From contig JAQCIQ010000001.1 in NCBI GenBank assembly GCA_027592025.1, positions 124,001-188,000 of the forward strand: a stretch of 64,000 nucleotides of DNA, read 5' to 3'. Numbering within the stretch: the stretch's first letter is position 1; each line of letters begins with the position of its first letter. A program made the translations under genes and the position numbers. The DNA comes from Bacteroidota bacterium (lineage in GTDB: Bacteria > Bacteroidota > Bacteroidia > Flavobacteriales > Flavobacteriaceae). This document shows positions 27,409 to 36,304 of the stretch, one piece after another. The notes beneath the pieces are model-generated. The model was not told the DNA's origin. It searched no databases and worked only from the letters and a program-made list of their open reading frames with translations.

Positions 27409-29715
27409 ATGGCTACATCAAAAAAGAGCACCCCAGAAAAGACGCCAAAAGTCAGAAAGCCTATGTCGGATCAACAGCGTCTCTTGTTAGGGAGTTTCAT
27501 TGTCGTAGTTGGGCTTCTGTGCACCATTTCGTTTGCTTCTTTTTTCTTTACAGGCGATGTCGATCAAAGTGTTCTTAGTGATTTCGGTAATCGGGAAAGT
27601 CAAGCCGAAAATGTATTGAATAAGCTTGGTACCGCTTTAAGCGACTTTTTTGTCAGAAAAGGATTAGGGGCGTCGGCCTTCTTCATTGGCCTTTTGTTCA
27701 TCTGGACAGGAATAGTTGTGATTGCGAAAAAATCTGCTGTAAAGCTCAAAAAACGATGGTTTTGGGGGCTTTATCTGAGTTTGTTGTTTTCGTTATTCTT
27801 TGCACTTGTTTTTCCTAGCAAACCCATCTTGGGAGGCACCGTTGGCTTTGAAAGTGTTGACTGGCTGAATGACTACCTGGGTCACCTAGGAACCTCTTTG
27901 CTCTTGGCACTTGGAGGAATAGTCTATTTGACTTTGAGACTGAAATATGCGTTGAAATACAAACCTAAGGAAGAAATCTCCGAGATGTCATCAGAGACCA
28001 TAGAACCAATAGTTGAGGAGGAAGTAAAAATCGAATTGACCGATCAACCCAGCGACATTGTCGAAATGCCACCAATGATAGCAGAAGAGGATGTTCCAGA
28101 ACCGGAATTGTTGCACACCGGAGAAGGTGACATCGCCATGGAAGTCACCAGGTCCTTCAATGAAAAAGAAGAATCTCACAATTTGGCGGACAAGTTAGTG
28201 GCTGATTTTGGCGAAGTTGACCCAACTTTAGAATTGTCGAATTTCCGCATGCCTCCCCTCAACCTTCTGAAGCATTACGATACAGAAAACATCACCATCG
28301 ATCAAGAAGAGTTAAAAGACAATAAAGACCGAATTGTAGAGACCCTTAACAATTATAACATTGGTATTTCCAACATCAAAGCAACCATTGGCCCTACTGT
28401 TACGATGTACGAAATAGTCCCTGATGCTGGCATTAGAATTTCCAAAATCAAAAATCTTGAAGACGACATTGCGCTATCGTTGTCTGCATTAGGCATCCGA
28501 ATCATTGCTCCCATTCCAGGGAAAGGAACCATTGGCATTGAGGTACCAAACAAAAAGCCAACGATCGTTTCCATGCGTTCCCTAATTGCTTCTCAGAAAT
28601 TTCAGAAAGCTGAAATGGAATTGCCAATTGCAGTAGGTAAAACTATCAGCAACGAAACTTTTGTTGTCGATTTGGCCAAAATGCCCCACTTACTCATGGC
28701 AGGAGCAACAGGACAAGGAAAGTCGGTGGGTCTGAACGCTATTCTGACCTCTTTGCTCTATAAAAAACACCCCGCCGAGGTGAAATTTGTGTTGGTCGAT
28801 CCAAAGAAAGTAGAATTGACATTGTTCAATAAAATTGAGCGGCATTATTTGGCCAAGTTGCCAGATACCGAAGAAGCCATAATTACCGATACCTCTAAGG
28901 TAGTTCAAACGCTTAACTCGCTTTGCATGGAAATGGATCAGCGCTATGAATTGCTCAAATTGGCGATGTGTAGGAACATCATAGAATACAACGAAAAATA
29001 CAAATCCAGAAAATTAAATCCTGAATACGGTCATCACTTCTTGCCTTATATTGTTTTGGTCGTAGACGAATTCGCTGATTTGATTATGACGGCAGGGAAA
29101 GAAGTTGAAACTCCTATTGCCCGTCTGGCGCAACTTGCAAGAGCTATTGGAATTCACTTGATCATAGCCACTCAAAGACCGTCGGTCAATGTAATCACTG
29201 GTTTGATTAAGGCTAACTTCCCAGCCAGAATTGCTTTTCGCGTGGCGTCCAAAATTGACTCACGAACGATTTTAGACAACGCTGGAGCTAATCAATTGAT
29301 AGGTCGTGGTGATTTATTATTCACACAAGGTAACGAAACCATCCGATTGCAATGTGCCTTTATTGATACTCCAGAAGTGGAAGAGATTACTTCATTTATT
29401 GGCGCTCAAAAAGCCTATCCCGATGCCTATCTTTTGCCCGAGTTTGTAGGGGAAGAAGGCGGATCGTCAATGGATATGGATCCCAATGACCGAGACGATT
29501 TGTTCTATGAAGCCGCTCAAGTTGTGGTGATTCATCAGCAAGGTTCGGCATCACTTTTGCAAAGAAAATTGAAATTAGGCTATAATCGAGCGGGACGCAT
29601 CATCGATCAATTGGAATCAGCAGGCATAGTCGGTCCTTTTGAAGGCAGTAAAGCGCGACAAGTTCTGATCAACGATATTGCTGGTTTAGATGCATTTTTA
29701 AATAATCAATCATGA
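27409..29715 (+). CDS. ftsK: DNA translocase FtsK
   Basis: Septal DNA pump that clears chromosome ends at division, 768 residues. The N-terminal about 190 residues hold four membrane helices, followed by an acidic linker (about 195-250). The motor contains the Walker A GATGQGKS near 431 and Walker B VLVVDEFADLI. RASQ-type RecA-fold segments follow (ATQRPSVNVITGLIKANFP), and a C-terminal winged helix (GYNRAGRIIDQLE) corresponds to the KOPS-reading gamma domain. The stop overlaps the lolA start by 4 bp. Confidence 0.96.
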   Translation: MATSKKSTPEKTPKVRKPMSDQQRLLLGSFIVVVGLLCTISFASFFFTGDVDQSVLSDFGNRESQAENVLNKLGTALSDFFVRKGLGASAFFIGLLFIWTGIVVIAKKSAVKLKKRWFWGLYLSLLFSLFFALVFPSKPILGGTVGFESVDWLNDYLGHLGTSLLLALGGIVYLTLRLKYALKYKPKEEISEMSSETIEPIVEEEVKIELTDQPSDIVEMPPMIAEEDVPEPELLHTGEGDIAMEVTRSFNEKEESHNLADKLVADFGEVDPTLELSNFRMPPLNLLKHYDTENITIDQEELKDNKDRIVETLNNYNIGISNIKATIGPTVTMYEIVPDAGIRISKIKNLEDDIALSLSALGIRIIAPIPGKGTIGIEVPNKKPTIVSMRSLIASQKFQKAEMELPIAVGKTISNETFVVDLAKMPHLLMAGATGQGKSVGLNAILTSLLYKKHPAEVKFVLVDPKKVELTLFNKIERHYLAKLPDTEEAIITDTSKVVQTLNSLCMEMDQRYELLKLAMCRNIIEYNEKYKSRKLNPEYGHHFLPYIVLVVDEFADLIMTAGKEVETPIARLAQLARAIGIHLIIATQRPSVNVITGLIKANFPARIAFRVASKIDSRTILDNAGANQLIGRGDLLFTQGNETIRLQCAFIDTPEVEEITSFIGAQKAYPDAYLLPEFVGEEGGSSMDMDPNDRDDLFYEAAQVVVIHQQGSASLLQRKLKLGYNRAGRIIDQLESAGIVGPFEGSKARQVLINDIAGLDAFLNNQS

Positions 29716-30365
29716 GAAATTTGAATCAATCATTTTGGATTGCTTTCCTCCTAATGACTGGAACTTTAGTCGTTGCCCAATCTTCACCAGAGGCCAAGGC
29801 ACAATTGGACAAAGTGACTAAGGTTGTTAGCGGTTACAGCAACATCGAAATCGAATTTACCTACGAATTGGTCAACAGCGAAGCTGACGTTAACTCAAAA
29901 ACCAAAGGGACCATTCTGCTCGCTGGAGACAAATACAAGCTTAGTGTACTGGGAATCACCCGACTCTATGACGGGTCGAAATTGTACACCATTAGTCCAG
30001 AAGACGAAGAGGTTACCATATCGAGTGGTAAAGAAGAAGGTGACGAAACCATTTCGCCGAATGAAATGCTCAAGTTTTTTAACACCGGTTACCACGCCAA
30101 AATGGACATCGTTCAAAAATTGCCAGGCCGATCCATCCAATTCATCAAACTGGTTCCTGTGAAAAAAAACGAAGAAATCAGTTATCTGTTGTTGGGAATT
30201 GACAAAGCAACTAACATGGTTTATCGGTTGATCGAAATTGGATCTCAAAACACCAAAACTGTTATAACTGTTGACAGTTATAAGGTAAATTCCAAACTCC
30301 CAGCAAATGCGCTCAAATATGATTCAAAGGACTATTCGGGTTATTTCATCAATAAACTAGACTAG
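29712..30365 (+). CDS. lolA: LolA-like outer-membrane lipoprotein carrier
   Basis: Periplasmic carrier of the LolA superfamily, 217 residues. A signal peptide ends near VVAQSS (about residue 24). The remainder is a beta-rich LolA fold with features such as TKGTILLAGDKYKLSVLG, LYDGSKLYTISPEDEEV and a Pro/Glu-rich turn before NEMLKFF. It is expected to carry lipoproteins from the inner to the outer membrane. Its start overlaps the end of ftsK (ATGA), and an LptF/G-type permease gene follows 3 bp later, so envelope transport genes are coupled to ftsK. Confidence 0.85.
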   Translation: MRNLNQSFWIAFLLMTGTLVVAQSSPEAKAQLDKVTKVVSGYSNIEIEFTYELVNSEADVNSKTKGTILLAGDKYKLSVLGITRLYDGSKLYTISPEDEEVTISSGKEEGDETISPNEMLKFFNTGYHAKMDIVQKLPGRSIQFIKLVPVKKNEEISYLLLGIDKATNMVYRLIEIGSQNTKTVITVDSYKVNSKLPANALKYDSKDYSGYFINKLD

Positions 30366-30368
30366 GCA

Positions 30369-32147
30369 TTGAAAACGCTAGACCGTTATATTTTCACTTC
30401 TTACTTGAAGACATTTTTTATTGTCTTTGCAGTGATCATGATGATATTTCTGCTGCAGTCGGTTTGGCTTTACATCAATGAATTAGCTGGAAAAGACCTT
30501 GATTTGGTCGTCATTGGGAAATTCCTGCTTTTCATTTCTCAGCGCTTGGTGGTCTTGGTTCTTCCACTGAGCATATTGCTATCATCCATCATGGTTTTCG
30601 GAAATTTCTCTGAAAACTATGAATTTGCTGCCATGAAATCGGCGGGAATTTCTCTATTTAGAGGTATGAGAAGCGTTGGAATTTTTACAGCTGTCATGGC
30701 TGTCATTACCTTTTTCTTTTCAAACAATGTCATTCCTTCCGCCGAATACAAACTGTATAACCTCCGCAGAAATATTGCTCAGGTCAAACCGGCGATGGCT
30801 ATCGTCGAAGGTCAGTTCAGCGATCTGGGCGATCTCAATATCAAGGTAGGCAACAAGTATGGTGACAACGGCCAATTCCTTGAAGAGGTCACCATTCACA
30901 TGGCTACTTTTAATCGGCCAGGTAACTATAAGGTGATTAAGGCCAAGAAAGGCGAATTATTATCACAAGAGGGAGAAGACATTCTTCAACTCAAGTTGTA
31001 CGACGGTAATTATTACAATGAGCTGCAACCTAAAGAAATCGAAGAAAGAAAAAAAAAGCAACACGTTAAAAGTGCTTTCGAGTCTTATACGATTAACGTC
31101 GACTTATCAGAAATTAACAATGTGAATTTTGATGATGAAGGCTTCGCAACCCGCTACAACATGCTAACGATTGGCGAGCTTGGAATTACTATTGATTCCT
31201 TATCGGGTAAAACCTCAGAATCCTACAACCAATTGTCTGAATCAGTTTATGACAGGACTTCAGTGAGGAATCTGAATTTGAACATTACTCCTATCAAAAT
31301 AGACACCGTTTATAACAATTCAATCTATGAGTTGTATTCGATTGATCAAAAACGGCGTATGGCCGATTTGGCGCTTGGCAACATCAGAAGCAGCAAACAA
31401 TTACTCATTGAAGGTCAAAGAAAAATAATGTTAGAAACTCAAAATCTCAATTTACATATCATTGCTTGGCATGAAAAGTATGCGTTGGCCCTGAGTTGTT
31501 TGATTTTATTCTTTGTAGGAGCGCCAATAGGTGCCCTAATACGCAAAGGTGGATTTGGTTTACCTATTGTAATTGCCATGGTGTTATTTCTGACCTATCA
31601 TTTTTTAAACATTTTTGCAAAGAACAGCGCTGAAGATGGGAGTTTAAACCCCGTTTTGGCCACATGGCTCTCAACACTGCTCATGCTGCCTTTGGGGTTG
31701 TATTTGACCAATCGTGCCACTCAAGACAGACCAGTATTTGAATCTGATCAATTGATCAAACCACTCATTAATTTTTTATTTAAAGGTTCCAAACAAACAA
31801 TAGGAGAAGAAAATTACAGTCATATTAGGCAAGAGCATCTACTCCATTCTAAGCTGACTTTGGTGCTTTATTTCGCCTTGGCTTTATTTGCGTTATTCAG
31901 TTACGGCGCACAGGGATTTGAATGGCCTGTTGCTCACACTGTATTAAAAATAGGGATTGTACTTTTTGGCTTGATTTATGTCCTAACGTTATTTAAAACC
32001 TTGTCACTACAATCTGGGTTTTACAAAACCATTGGTATCCCAAATCGTTACCACACTAGTGTGATGTTATTTGCTGCCCTGCCCTTATACGGACTATTTT
32101 ATTTTTATTTTAACAATCAGATTGAAGAAGACTTAAAGACCCTGTAA
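30369..32147 (+). CDS. LptF/LptG-family permease (TTG start)
   Basis: Inner-membrane YjgP/YjgQ-family protein of 592 residues, longer than the usual about 360-400. An N-terminal block of membrane helices begins LDRYIFTSYLKTFFIVF. A periplasmic beta-jellyroll region (about 140-340) and a second membrane block follow, with extra helices and a soluble insertion near 470-500. LptF/G form the LPS extraction ABC transporter with LptB. Only one paralogue is present here. The frame begins TTG at 30369, 3 bp after the lolA stop; no in-frame ATG fits as well. Confidence 0.88.
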   Translation: MKTLDRYIFTSYLKTFFIVFAVIMMIFLLQSVWLYINELAGKDLDLVVIGKFLLFISQRLVVLVLPLSILLSSIMVFGNFSENYEFAAMKSAGISLFRGMRSVGIFTAVMAVITFFFSNNVIPSAEYKLYNLRRNIAQVKPAMAIVEGQFSDLGDLNIKVGNKYGDNGQFLEEVTIHMATFNRPGNYKVIKAKKGELLSQEGEDILQLKLYDGNYYNELQPKEIEERKKKQHVKSAFESYTINVDLSEINNVNFDDEGFATRYNMLTIGELGITIDSLSGKTSESYNQLSESVYDRTSVRNLNLNITPIKIDTVYNNSIYELYSIDQKRRMADLALGNIRSSKQLLIEGQRKIMLETQNLNLHIIAWHEKYALALSCLILFFVGAPIGALIRKGGFGLPIVIAMVLFLTYHFLNIFAKNSAEDGSLNPVLATWLSTLLMLPLGLYLTNRATQDRPVFESDQLIKPLINFLFKGSKQTIGEENYSHIRQEHLLHSKLTLVLYFALALFALFSYGAQGFEWPVAHTVLKIGIVLFGLIYVLTLFKTLSLQSGFYKTIGIPNRYHTSVMLFAALPLYGLFYFYFNNQIEEDLKTL

Positions 32148-32176
32148 TGACACCTAATTCTACTATCTTTGCGCCC

Positions 32177-33313
32177 ATGACTGAGCAAAGCATACATCTT
32201 AATAGTATTGAAGAGGCCATCGAAGACATCAAAGCGGGCAAGATTATCATTGTAGTTGACGATGAAAATCGAGAAAACGAAGGTGATTTTATGGCCGCGG
32301 CCGAGAAAGTTACCCCTGAAATGATCAATTTTATGGCCACTCACGGCAGAGGACTCATTTGCACGCCTTTGACCGAAGAGCGTTGTGAATTGCTGCGCCT
32401 CGACCGCATGGTTCGAGACAATTCCGATCCCATGGAAACGGCCTTTACCATTTCAGTTGACTACAAGGGAGATGGCGTAACTACTGGGATTTCAGCTGCT
32501 GACCGATCAAAAACCATTCAAGCATTAATTCATCCCGATACACCTGCCAAAGATTTTATCCGTCCTGGACACATATTTCCACTCATCGCCAAAGAAGGTG
32601 GTGTACTGCGACGAACTGGTCATACGGAAGCGGCGATCGACATGGCGAGATTGGCTGGAATGGCTCCAGCTGGAGTAATTGTCGAAATCATGAATGAAGA
32701 CGGGACTATGGCCAGACTCCCCGATTTATTCAAAGTCGCTCAAAGATTTGATTTGAAAATCATTTCGATTGAAGACTTGGTCGCCTACAGAATGCAACAC
32801 GATTCCTTGATCAATATGATTGAAGATTTTTCTCTCGCCACCCGATTTGGTACATACCGATTGCGAGCCTACGAACAAACCACTAACAAACAGATTCACC
32901 TTGCCCTAACCAAGGGACAATGGGAAGAAAACGAAGCAGTTCTTGTTAGAGTCAACTCTTCATCGGTCAACAATGACATTTTGGGGACCTTAACCAACAA
33001 TGCCGATGCTCATTTGGATTCTATCTTTCAAATCATCGACAAATCGGGATCTGGGGCAGTTATTTTCATCAACCAAGAAGCTCCGTCTGGAAGTTTGTTA
33101 CACCGCTTGAAGCAACTTAAAGACGTTCAGTCACAAGACAATGTGGTACGAGCTCCCCAGGTTGCTATGGATCACAGAGATTTTGGTATTGGGGCCCAAA
33201 TACTTCACGATCTCAAAATATCCAAAATCAAATTGATGACAAACAGCACCCAAACCAAAAGAGTCGGGATGATTGGTTACGGTTTAGAAATTGTGGACTA
33301 CATACCCTACTAA
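32177..33313 (+). CDS. ribB: 3,4-dihydroxy-2-butanone-4-phosphate synthase with degenerate GTP cyclohydrolase II domain
   Basis: Residues about 1-200 form an intact RibB domain (VVDDENRENEGD, RPGHIFPL, RRTGHTEA), making the four-carbon riboflavin precursor. The C-terminal half aligns with GTP cyclohydrolase II and keeps its tail (HRDFGIGAQILHDL, GYGLEIVDY). But the zinc-ligand region that normally reads HSECLTGDxFGSxRCDCG is NSSSVNNDILGTLTNNAD, with all three Cys gone, and the EGRGIGL loop is EAPSGSL. It should therefore be monofunctional, as in the RibBX proteins described in Proteobacteria. ATG 32177 fits the family start; the frame is also open from 32147. Confidence 0.87.
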   Translation: MTEQSIHLNSIEEAIEDIKAGKIIIVVDDENRENEGDFMAAAEKVTPEMINFMATHGRGLICTPLTEERCELLRLDRMVRDNSDPMETAFTISVDYKGDGVTTGISAADRSKTIQALIHPDTPAKDFIRPGHIFPLIAKEGGVLRRTGHTEAAIDMARLAGMAPAGVIVEIMNEDGTMARLPDLFKVAQRFDLKIISIEDLVAYRMQHDSLINMIEDFSLATRFGTYRLRAYEQTTNKQIHLALTKGQWEENEAVLVRVNSSSVNNDILGTLTNNADAHLDSIFQIIDKSGSGAVIFINQEAPSGSLLHRLKQLKDVQSQDNVVRAPQVAMDHRDFGIGAQILHDLKISKIKLMTNSTQTKRVGMIGYGLEIVDYIPY

Positions 33314-33386
33314 ATAGTTTCCCTATCTGCGTTTAAGGCAATCATTAAATTCTTTAGGAAACTTGAATTGTTTGAGCGTTCTATTA

Positions 33387-34580
33387 CTACAAAACTTTTC
33401 TGATAATCGACGCCATGGTTGCAGCTCTTTGCTCGACTTCACTTTTAGTCCATCCAATCCTGATCAAACAAGAAATATTGCGGCCTATCCATTGATTAGA
33501 CCGACTAAAGTTTTGTGCTTTCAACTCAGCCAGTCCCTTTATTTGAAATTCATTCAAGCCGACAGCCGAATGACCATTCTTGAGATGATCCCACTTATTG
33601 ATGAAATGCCAGTTGTTGTCTAAATAGTGGAAACAATCATCAATGGACTGTTCAGAAAACAAATGAATAACCAACCTAGCTGCTTCGACAGAAGGTAAAA
33701 AGAAATTCAAAAACGCACAGCTCTCCACGCCTCCTTCTGGCACGCGACGGAACGTCAGCCCAGGAATGCCAGTCAAAGCAGATCTTAATGTTGCATAATG
33801 TTCCTTTTGCAATTTCAAAAACTCTGGAAGTCTTCTGGCTTGAGCCAAGCCGACAGCAGCATTGAGTTCAGAAATTCTAAAATTGTAACCAATAATTGGA
33901 TGTTCATCGGTACCTCTATTGGAACCCAAATGATCGTGTCCGTGATCGGAGTATTGATCTAATAGTTCGGCGAACCGAAGATTGTTCGTGACCACTGCTC
34001 CACCTTCACCGCAGGTTACTGTTTTAACCGCATCAAAAGAGAAACAACCCATATCTCCCAAAGTTCCGAGAGATTGTCCTTTATACAGGCCTCCAATGGC
34101 TTGACAAGCGTCTTCAATCAACAAAAGACTTCTCGATCGGCAAATTGACTTCAAGGCATCTAAATCTGCCATACTTCCGCACATGTGCACAGGCATGATA
34201 GCTTTGGTATTGCTGGTAATGGCTAATTCCACGGCCCTCGGCGACATCGTCAAAGTGTCATCGACATCCACCAAAACTGGGGTGGCTCCTGTCATCAATA
34301 CCGCTTCAAAACTGGCCACAAAAGTAAAAGCAGGGATAATCACTTCGTCCCCTACTCCTATTCCCGCTACGGCCAAAGCTGATGTTACAGCCGCTGTGCC
34401 GCTCGACAACAATTGGGCATGATCTACACCAAGTTGCTGACACAATTCGGATTCCATGGCTTTAGCCTTCCAGTGGCCTTGACGTTGGGATTCAAAACCA
34501 TAACGCATGAGGACGCCGTTGTTCAGAACATCGTTGACCTCTAGTCGCTCGGCTTCGCCAAATAACTCAAATCCAGGCAT
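33387..34580 (-). CDS. DegT/DnrJ/EryC1/StrS-family PLP aminotransferase
   Basis: Sugar-aminotransferase-type PLP enzyme, 397 residues. The Schiff-base Lys186 is in CFSFDAVKTVTCGEGGAV and the cofactor aspartate is Asp157 in LIEDACQAIGG. SSGTAAVTSALA, PAFTFVAS and YNFRISELNAAVGLAQ are the other family blocks. Such enzymes aminate keto-sugars for surface polysaccharides or antibiotics. No other sugar-nucleotide genes are nearby, so the substrate is unknown. It is convergent with ribB and 5 bp downstream of the nitroreductase gene. Confidence 0.9.
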   Translation of the reverse strand: MPGFELFGEAERLEVNDVLNNGVLMRYGFESQRQGHWKAKAMESELCQQLGVDHAQLLSSGTAAVTSALAVAGIGVGDEVIIPAFTFVASFEAVLMTGATPVLVDVDDTLTMSPRAVELAITSNTKAIMPVHMCGSMADLDALKSICRSRSLLLIEDACQAIGGLYKGQSLGTLGDMGCFSFDAVKTVTCGEGGAVVTNNLRFAELLDQYSDHGHDHLGSNRGTDEHPIIGYNFRISELNAAVGLAQARRLPEFLKLQKEHYATLRSALTGIPGLTFRRVPEGGVESCAFLNFFLPSVEAARLVIHLFSEQSIDDCFHYLDNNWHFINKWDHLKNGHSAVGLNEFQIKGLAELKAQNFSRSNQWIGRNISCLIRIGWTKSEVEQRAATMASIIRKVL

Positions 34581-34585
34581 TGATA

Positions 34586-35218
34586 TTATTTGATGTGGAG
34601 CACACTTTCGTCCAAGGACTTTCTGACCTTGGCCATTGCAGCAAAAGGATCATTTTCAGAACGGTATCCAATTGGCATCAGAAGGACTGATTTAAGGCCT
34701 TTTGACTTTAAATCCAATACTCGATCGTATTCATCAGGTATAAATCCTTCCATAGGACAAGCATCTATGCCTTCCAAAGCGCAAACTGTTAGCATATTCC
34801 CCAGGGCTAAATAGGCTTGTTTGGCAGCCCACTGATCAATTTCACTTTGTGATTTACTGCCAAATTCTTGTAACACTGCTGATCTAAAACCAGCCAAGAC
34901 CTCAGGCGGAGTTCCTCTTTTACTTATGATGCGGTCGAAAAATTCATTAATATAGTCAGCATCGACATTGACGTGGGAGCAAAACAAGAACAAATGAGAC
35001 GCTTGAACCACCTGTTGTTGATTCATGCTGAACGGAAGCAATTCTTGTTGTAGGTTTTTGTTATGAATGACTAACAGCTTAACTGGTTGTAGTCCAGATG
35101 AAGAAGCTGTCAAATTAAAAGCCTGAGTCAGTTTATTCACAACTTCATCGGGAATGATTTTTTGATCATTAAATTTTTTGCAAGCGTAGCGCCATTCTAG
35201 AACTTCTATTGAGGTCAT
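34586..35218 (-). CDS. Nitroreductase-family (NfsB-like) flavoprotein
   Basis: FMN-dependent oxidoreductase of 210 residues. The start EWRYACKKFNDQKIIP (the xRxSxRxF-like FMN phosphate loop), SSSGLQPVKLLVI, AYLALGNMLTVCALEGIDACPMEG and LPIGY-like LLMPIGYRSENDP are standard NfsB/NfnB blocks. It probably uses NAD(P)H to reduce quinones or nitro-compounds. It is likely co-transcribed with the downstream DegT aminotransferase gene (5 bp gap). Confidence 0.9.
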   Translation of the reverse strand: MTSIEVLEWRYACKKFNDQKIIPDEVVNKLTQAFNLTASSSGLQPVKLLVIHNKNLQQELLPFSMNQQQVVQASHLFLFCSHVNVDADYINEFFDRIISKRGTPPEVLAGFRSAVLQEFGSKSQSEIDQWAAKQAYLALGNMLTVCALEGIDACPMEGFIPDEYDRVLDLKSKGLKSVLLMPIGYRSENDPFAAMAKVRKSLDESVLHIK

Positions 35219-35287
35219 TCGGTTATATTTTGGATAAAAGTAGGTATTCTCACGTTTACATTAAAGTCCAATTCAAATATTGATGGG

Positions 35288-36058
35288 TTAAAAGAACCAT
35301 AAGCGAATAGCCATAGCGATGACCACGACTATCATTGCTCTGCGGACCAAAACATCCCCTTTGGCAACAGACCATCTGCTCGCCAACCAAGCACCTAAGA
35401 TATTTCCAATGGATAGTACTAATCCATAAACCCAATCAATGCTATCATTTAGGGCAAAAACAACTAAGGCACCCAAGGTGTAAATGGACACTATAGCCAC
35501 CTTAGAAGCATTAGATCGAACTAGTGACATCTTGTTGAAATAGGGAAGAAAAACTAATATGACCAGACCAATACCTGCATTCAAGAATCCACCATAAATT
35601 CCAAAGAAAAAGAAGGCTAAAACAGATGCCCACAAATGCCAACCTGTTGTTCTGGCTAGTAAGTCATGTGATTTGAGCTTCGGAGTGAAAGCAATCATCA
35701 CCACTACCACGATCATGACCACAGACAGTATTTTTTTGAACAAATCTCCTGAAATATCTACTGCGATCTGAGCACCAATTACAGCTCCAAAGAATGCGCT
35801 TATTCCACAATATAAACTAAAAGGAAAATCAGCCACTCCTTTGGATTTGAAACCAGCGGTTGCCGAAACTGTTTGGAGGAAAATAGCTACCCTGTTAGTA
35901 CCATTGGCCAAAGCTGGAGGTAAACCCAAAAATATTAGGGTGGGTAAGGTTAGTAAGGTGCCTCCTCCGGCGATGGTGTTGACAAATCCAGCTACGAATC
36001 CTACTGTTATCAAAAGCAGTGAGTTCCAATCCAATACAGCGGCAAAAGATACGTTCAT
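35288..36058 (-). CDS. TSUP-family (TauE/SafE) membrane permease
   Basis: Integral membrane protein of 256 residues with about eight helices. GFVAGFVNTIAGGGTLLTLPTL near the N-terminus and the symmetry-related GIYGGFLNAGIGLVILV in the second half are the two TSUP signature repeats. Family members export sulfite, sulfoacetate or related organosulfur anions. No sulfur-metabolism genes adjoin, so the substrate is undefined. It is transcribed away from tRNA-Ser. Confidence 0.9.
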   Translation of the reverse strand: MNVSFAAVLDWNSLLLITVGFVAGFVNTIAGGGTLLTLPTLIFLGLPPALANGTNRVAIFLQTVSATAGFKSKGVADFPFSLYCGISAFFGAVIGAQIAVDISGDLFKKILSVVMIVVVVMIAFTPKLKSHDLLARTTGWHLWASVLAFFFFGIYGGFLNAGIGLVILVFLPYFNKMSLVRSNASKVAIVSIYTLGALVVFALNDSIDWVYGLVLSIGNILGAWLASRWSVAKGDVLVRRAMIVVVIAMAIRLWFF

Positions 36059-36111
36059 GGGGCTAAATTAGTATAAAGTCAGATGATGTCTTTTAATTAG
36101 ACGTAAAACCT

Positions 36112-36142
36112 TTGAAAGAATTCAAAAAGGATTCTATATTTG
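36112..36142 (+). promoter_or_regulatory. tRNA-Ser promoter (TTG-N20-TATATTTG)
   Basis: TTG at 36112-36114, 20-base spacer, TATATTTG at 36135-36142, ten bases before the mature tRNA 5' end. This matches the Bacteroidota consensus, and the spacer length equals that at the tRNA-His gene. Confidence 0.75.
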
Positions 36143-36152
36143 CAACCGCTAA

Positions 36153-36237
36153 GGAGAAATGGCAGAGTGGTCGAATGCGGCAGTCTTGAAAACTGTTGAG
36201 GGTCACACCTCCGGGGGTTCGAATCCCTCTTTCTCCG
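36153..36237 (+). tRNA. tRNA-Ser (anticodon TGA)
   Basis: Cloverleaf folds cleanly: acceptor GGAGAAA with TTTCTCC plus discriminator G, and anticodon arm CAGTCTTGAAAACTG with TGA in the loop. A long class II variable arm GAGGGTCACACCTC identifies serine, and the T-loop is GTTCGAATC. No CCA is encoded. It reads UCA and probably other UCN codons. Confidence 0.96.
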
Positions 36238-36245
36238 CGACACAT

Positions 36246-36271
36246 CCCCGTAGTTTTACTACGGGGTTTTT
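36246..36271 (+). terminator. Terminator after tRNA-Ser
   Basis: Nine-bp stem CCCCGTAGT / ACTACGGGG, loop TTT, followed by TTTTT. It separates the tRNA transcript from the HMG-CoA synthase gene starting at 36305. Confidence 0.88.
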
Positions 36272-36304
36272 GTATCTTAGCCATGTCTAATCTAATCCGT
36301 TTCA

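Noticed and set aside
32164-32171. TATCTTTG as a promoter for ribB
   Set aside because: It matches TAnnTTTG, but lies only five bases before the ATG and has no spaced TTG. It would give an almost leaderless mRNA, so I did not call it.
32147-32176. Upstream ribB start at 32147 overlapping the LptF/G stop
   Set aside because: The ten extra residues are not family-typical; 32177 matches the usual RibB start. Translational coupling at 32147 remains possible.
33387-36058. DegT aminotransferase, nitroreductase and TSUP genes as a biosynthetic or antibiotic cluster
   Set aside because: Only the first two are tightly linked (5 bp) and no sugar-nucleotide, glycosyltransferase or carrier genes adjoin; there is no evidence for a pathway.
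36246-36271. Hairpin before the HMG-CoA synthase gene as a riboswitch or attenuator
   Set aside because: A short GC stem with a T-tract directly after tRNA-Ser is fully explained as the tRNA terminator.
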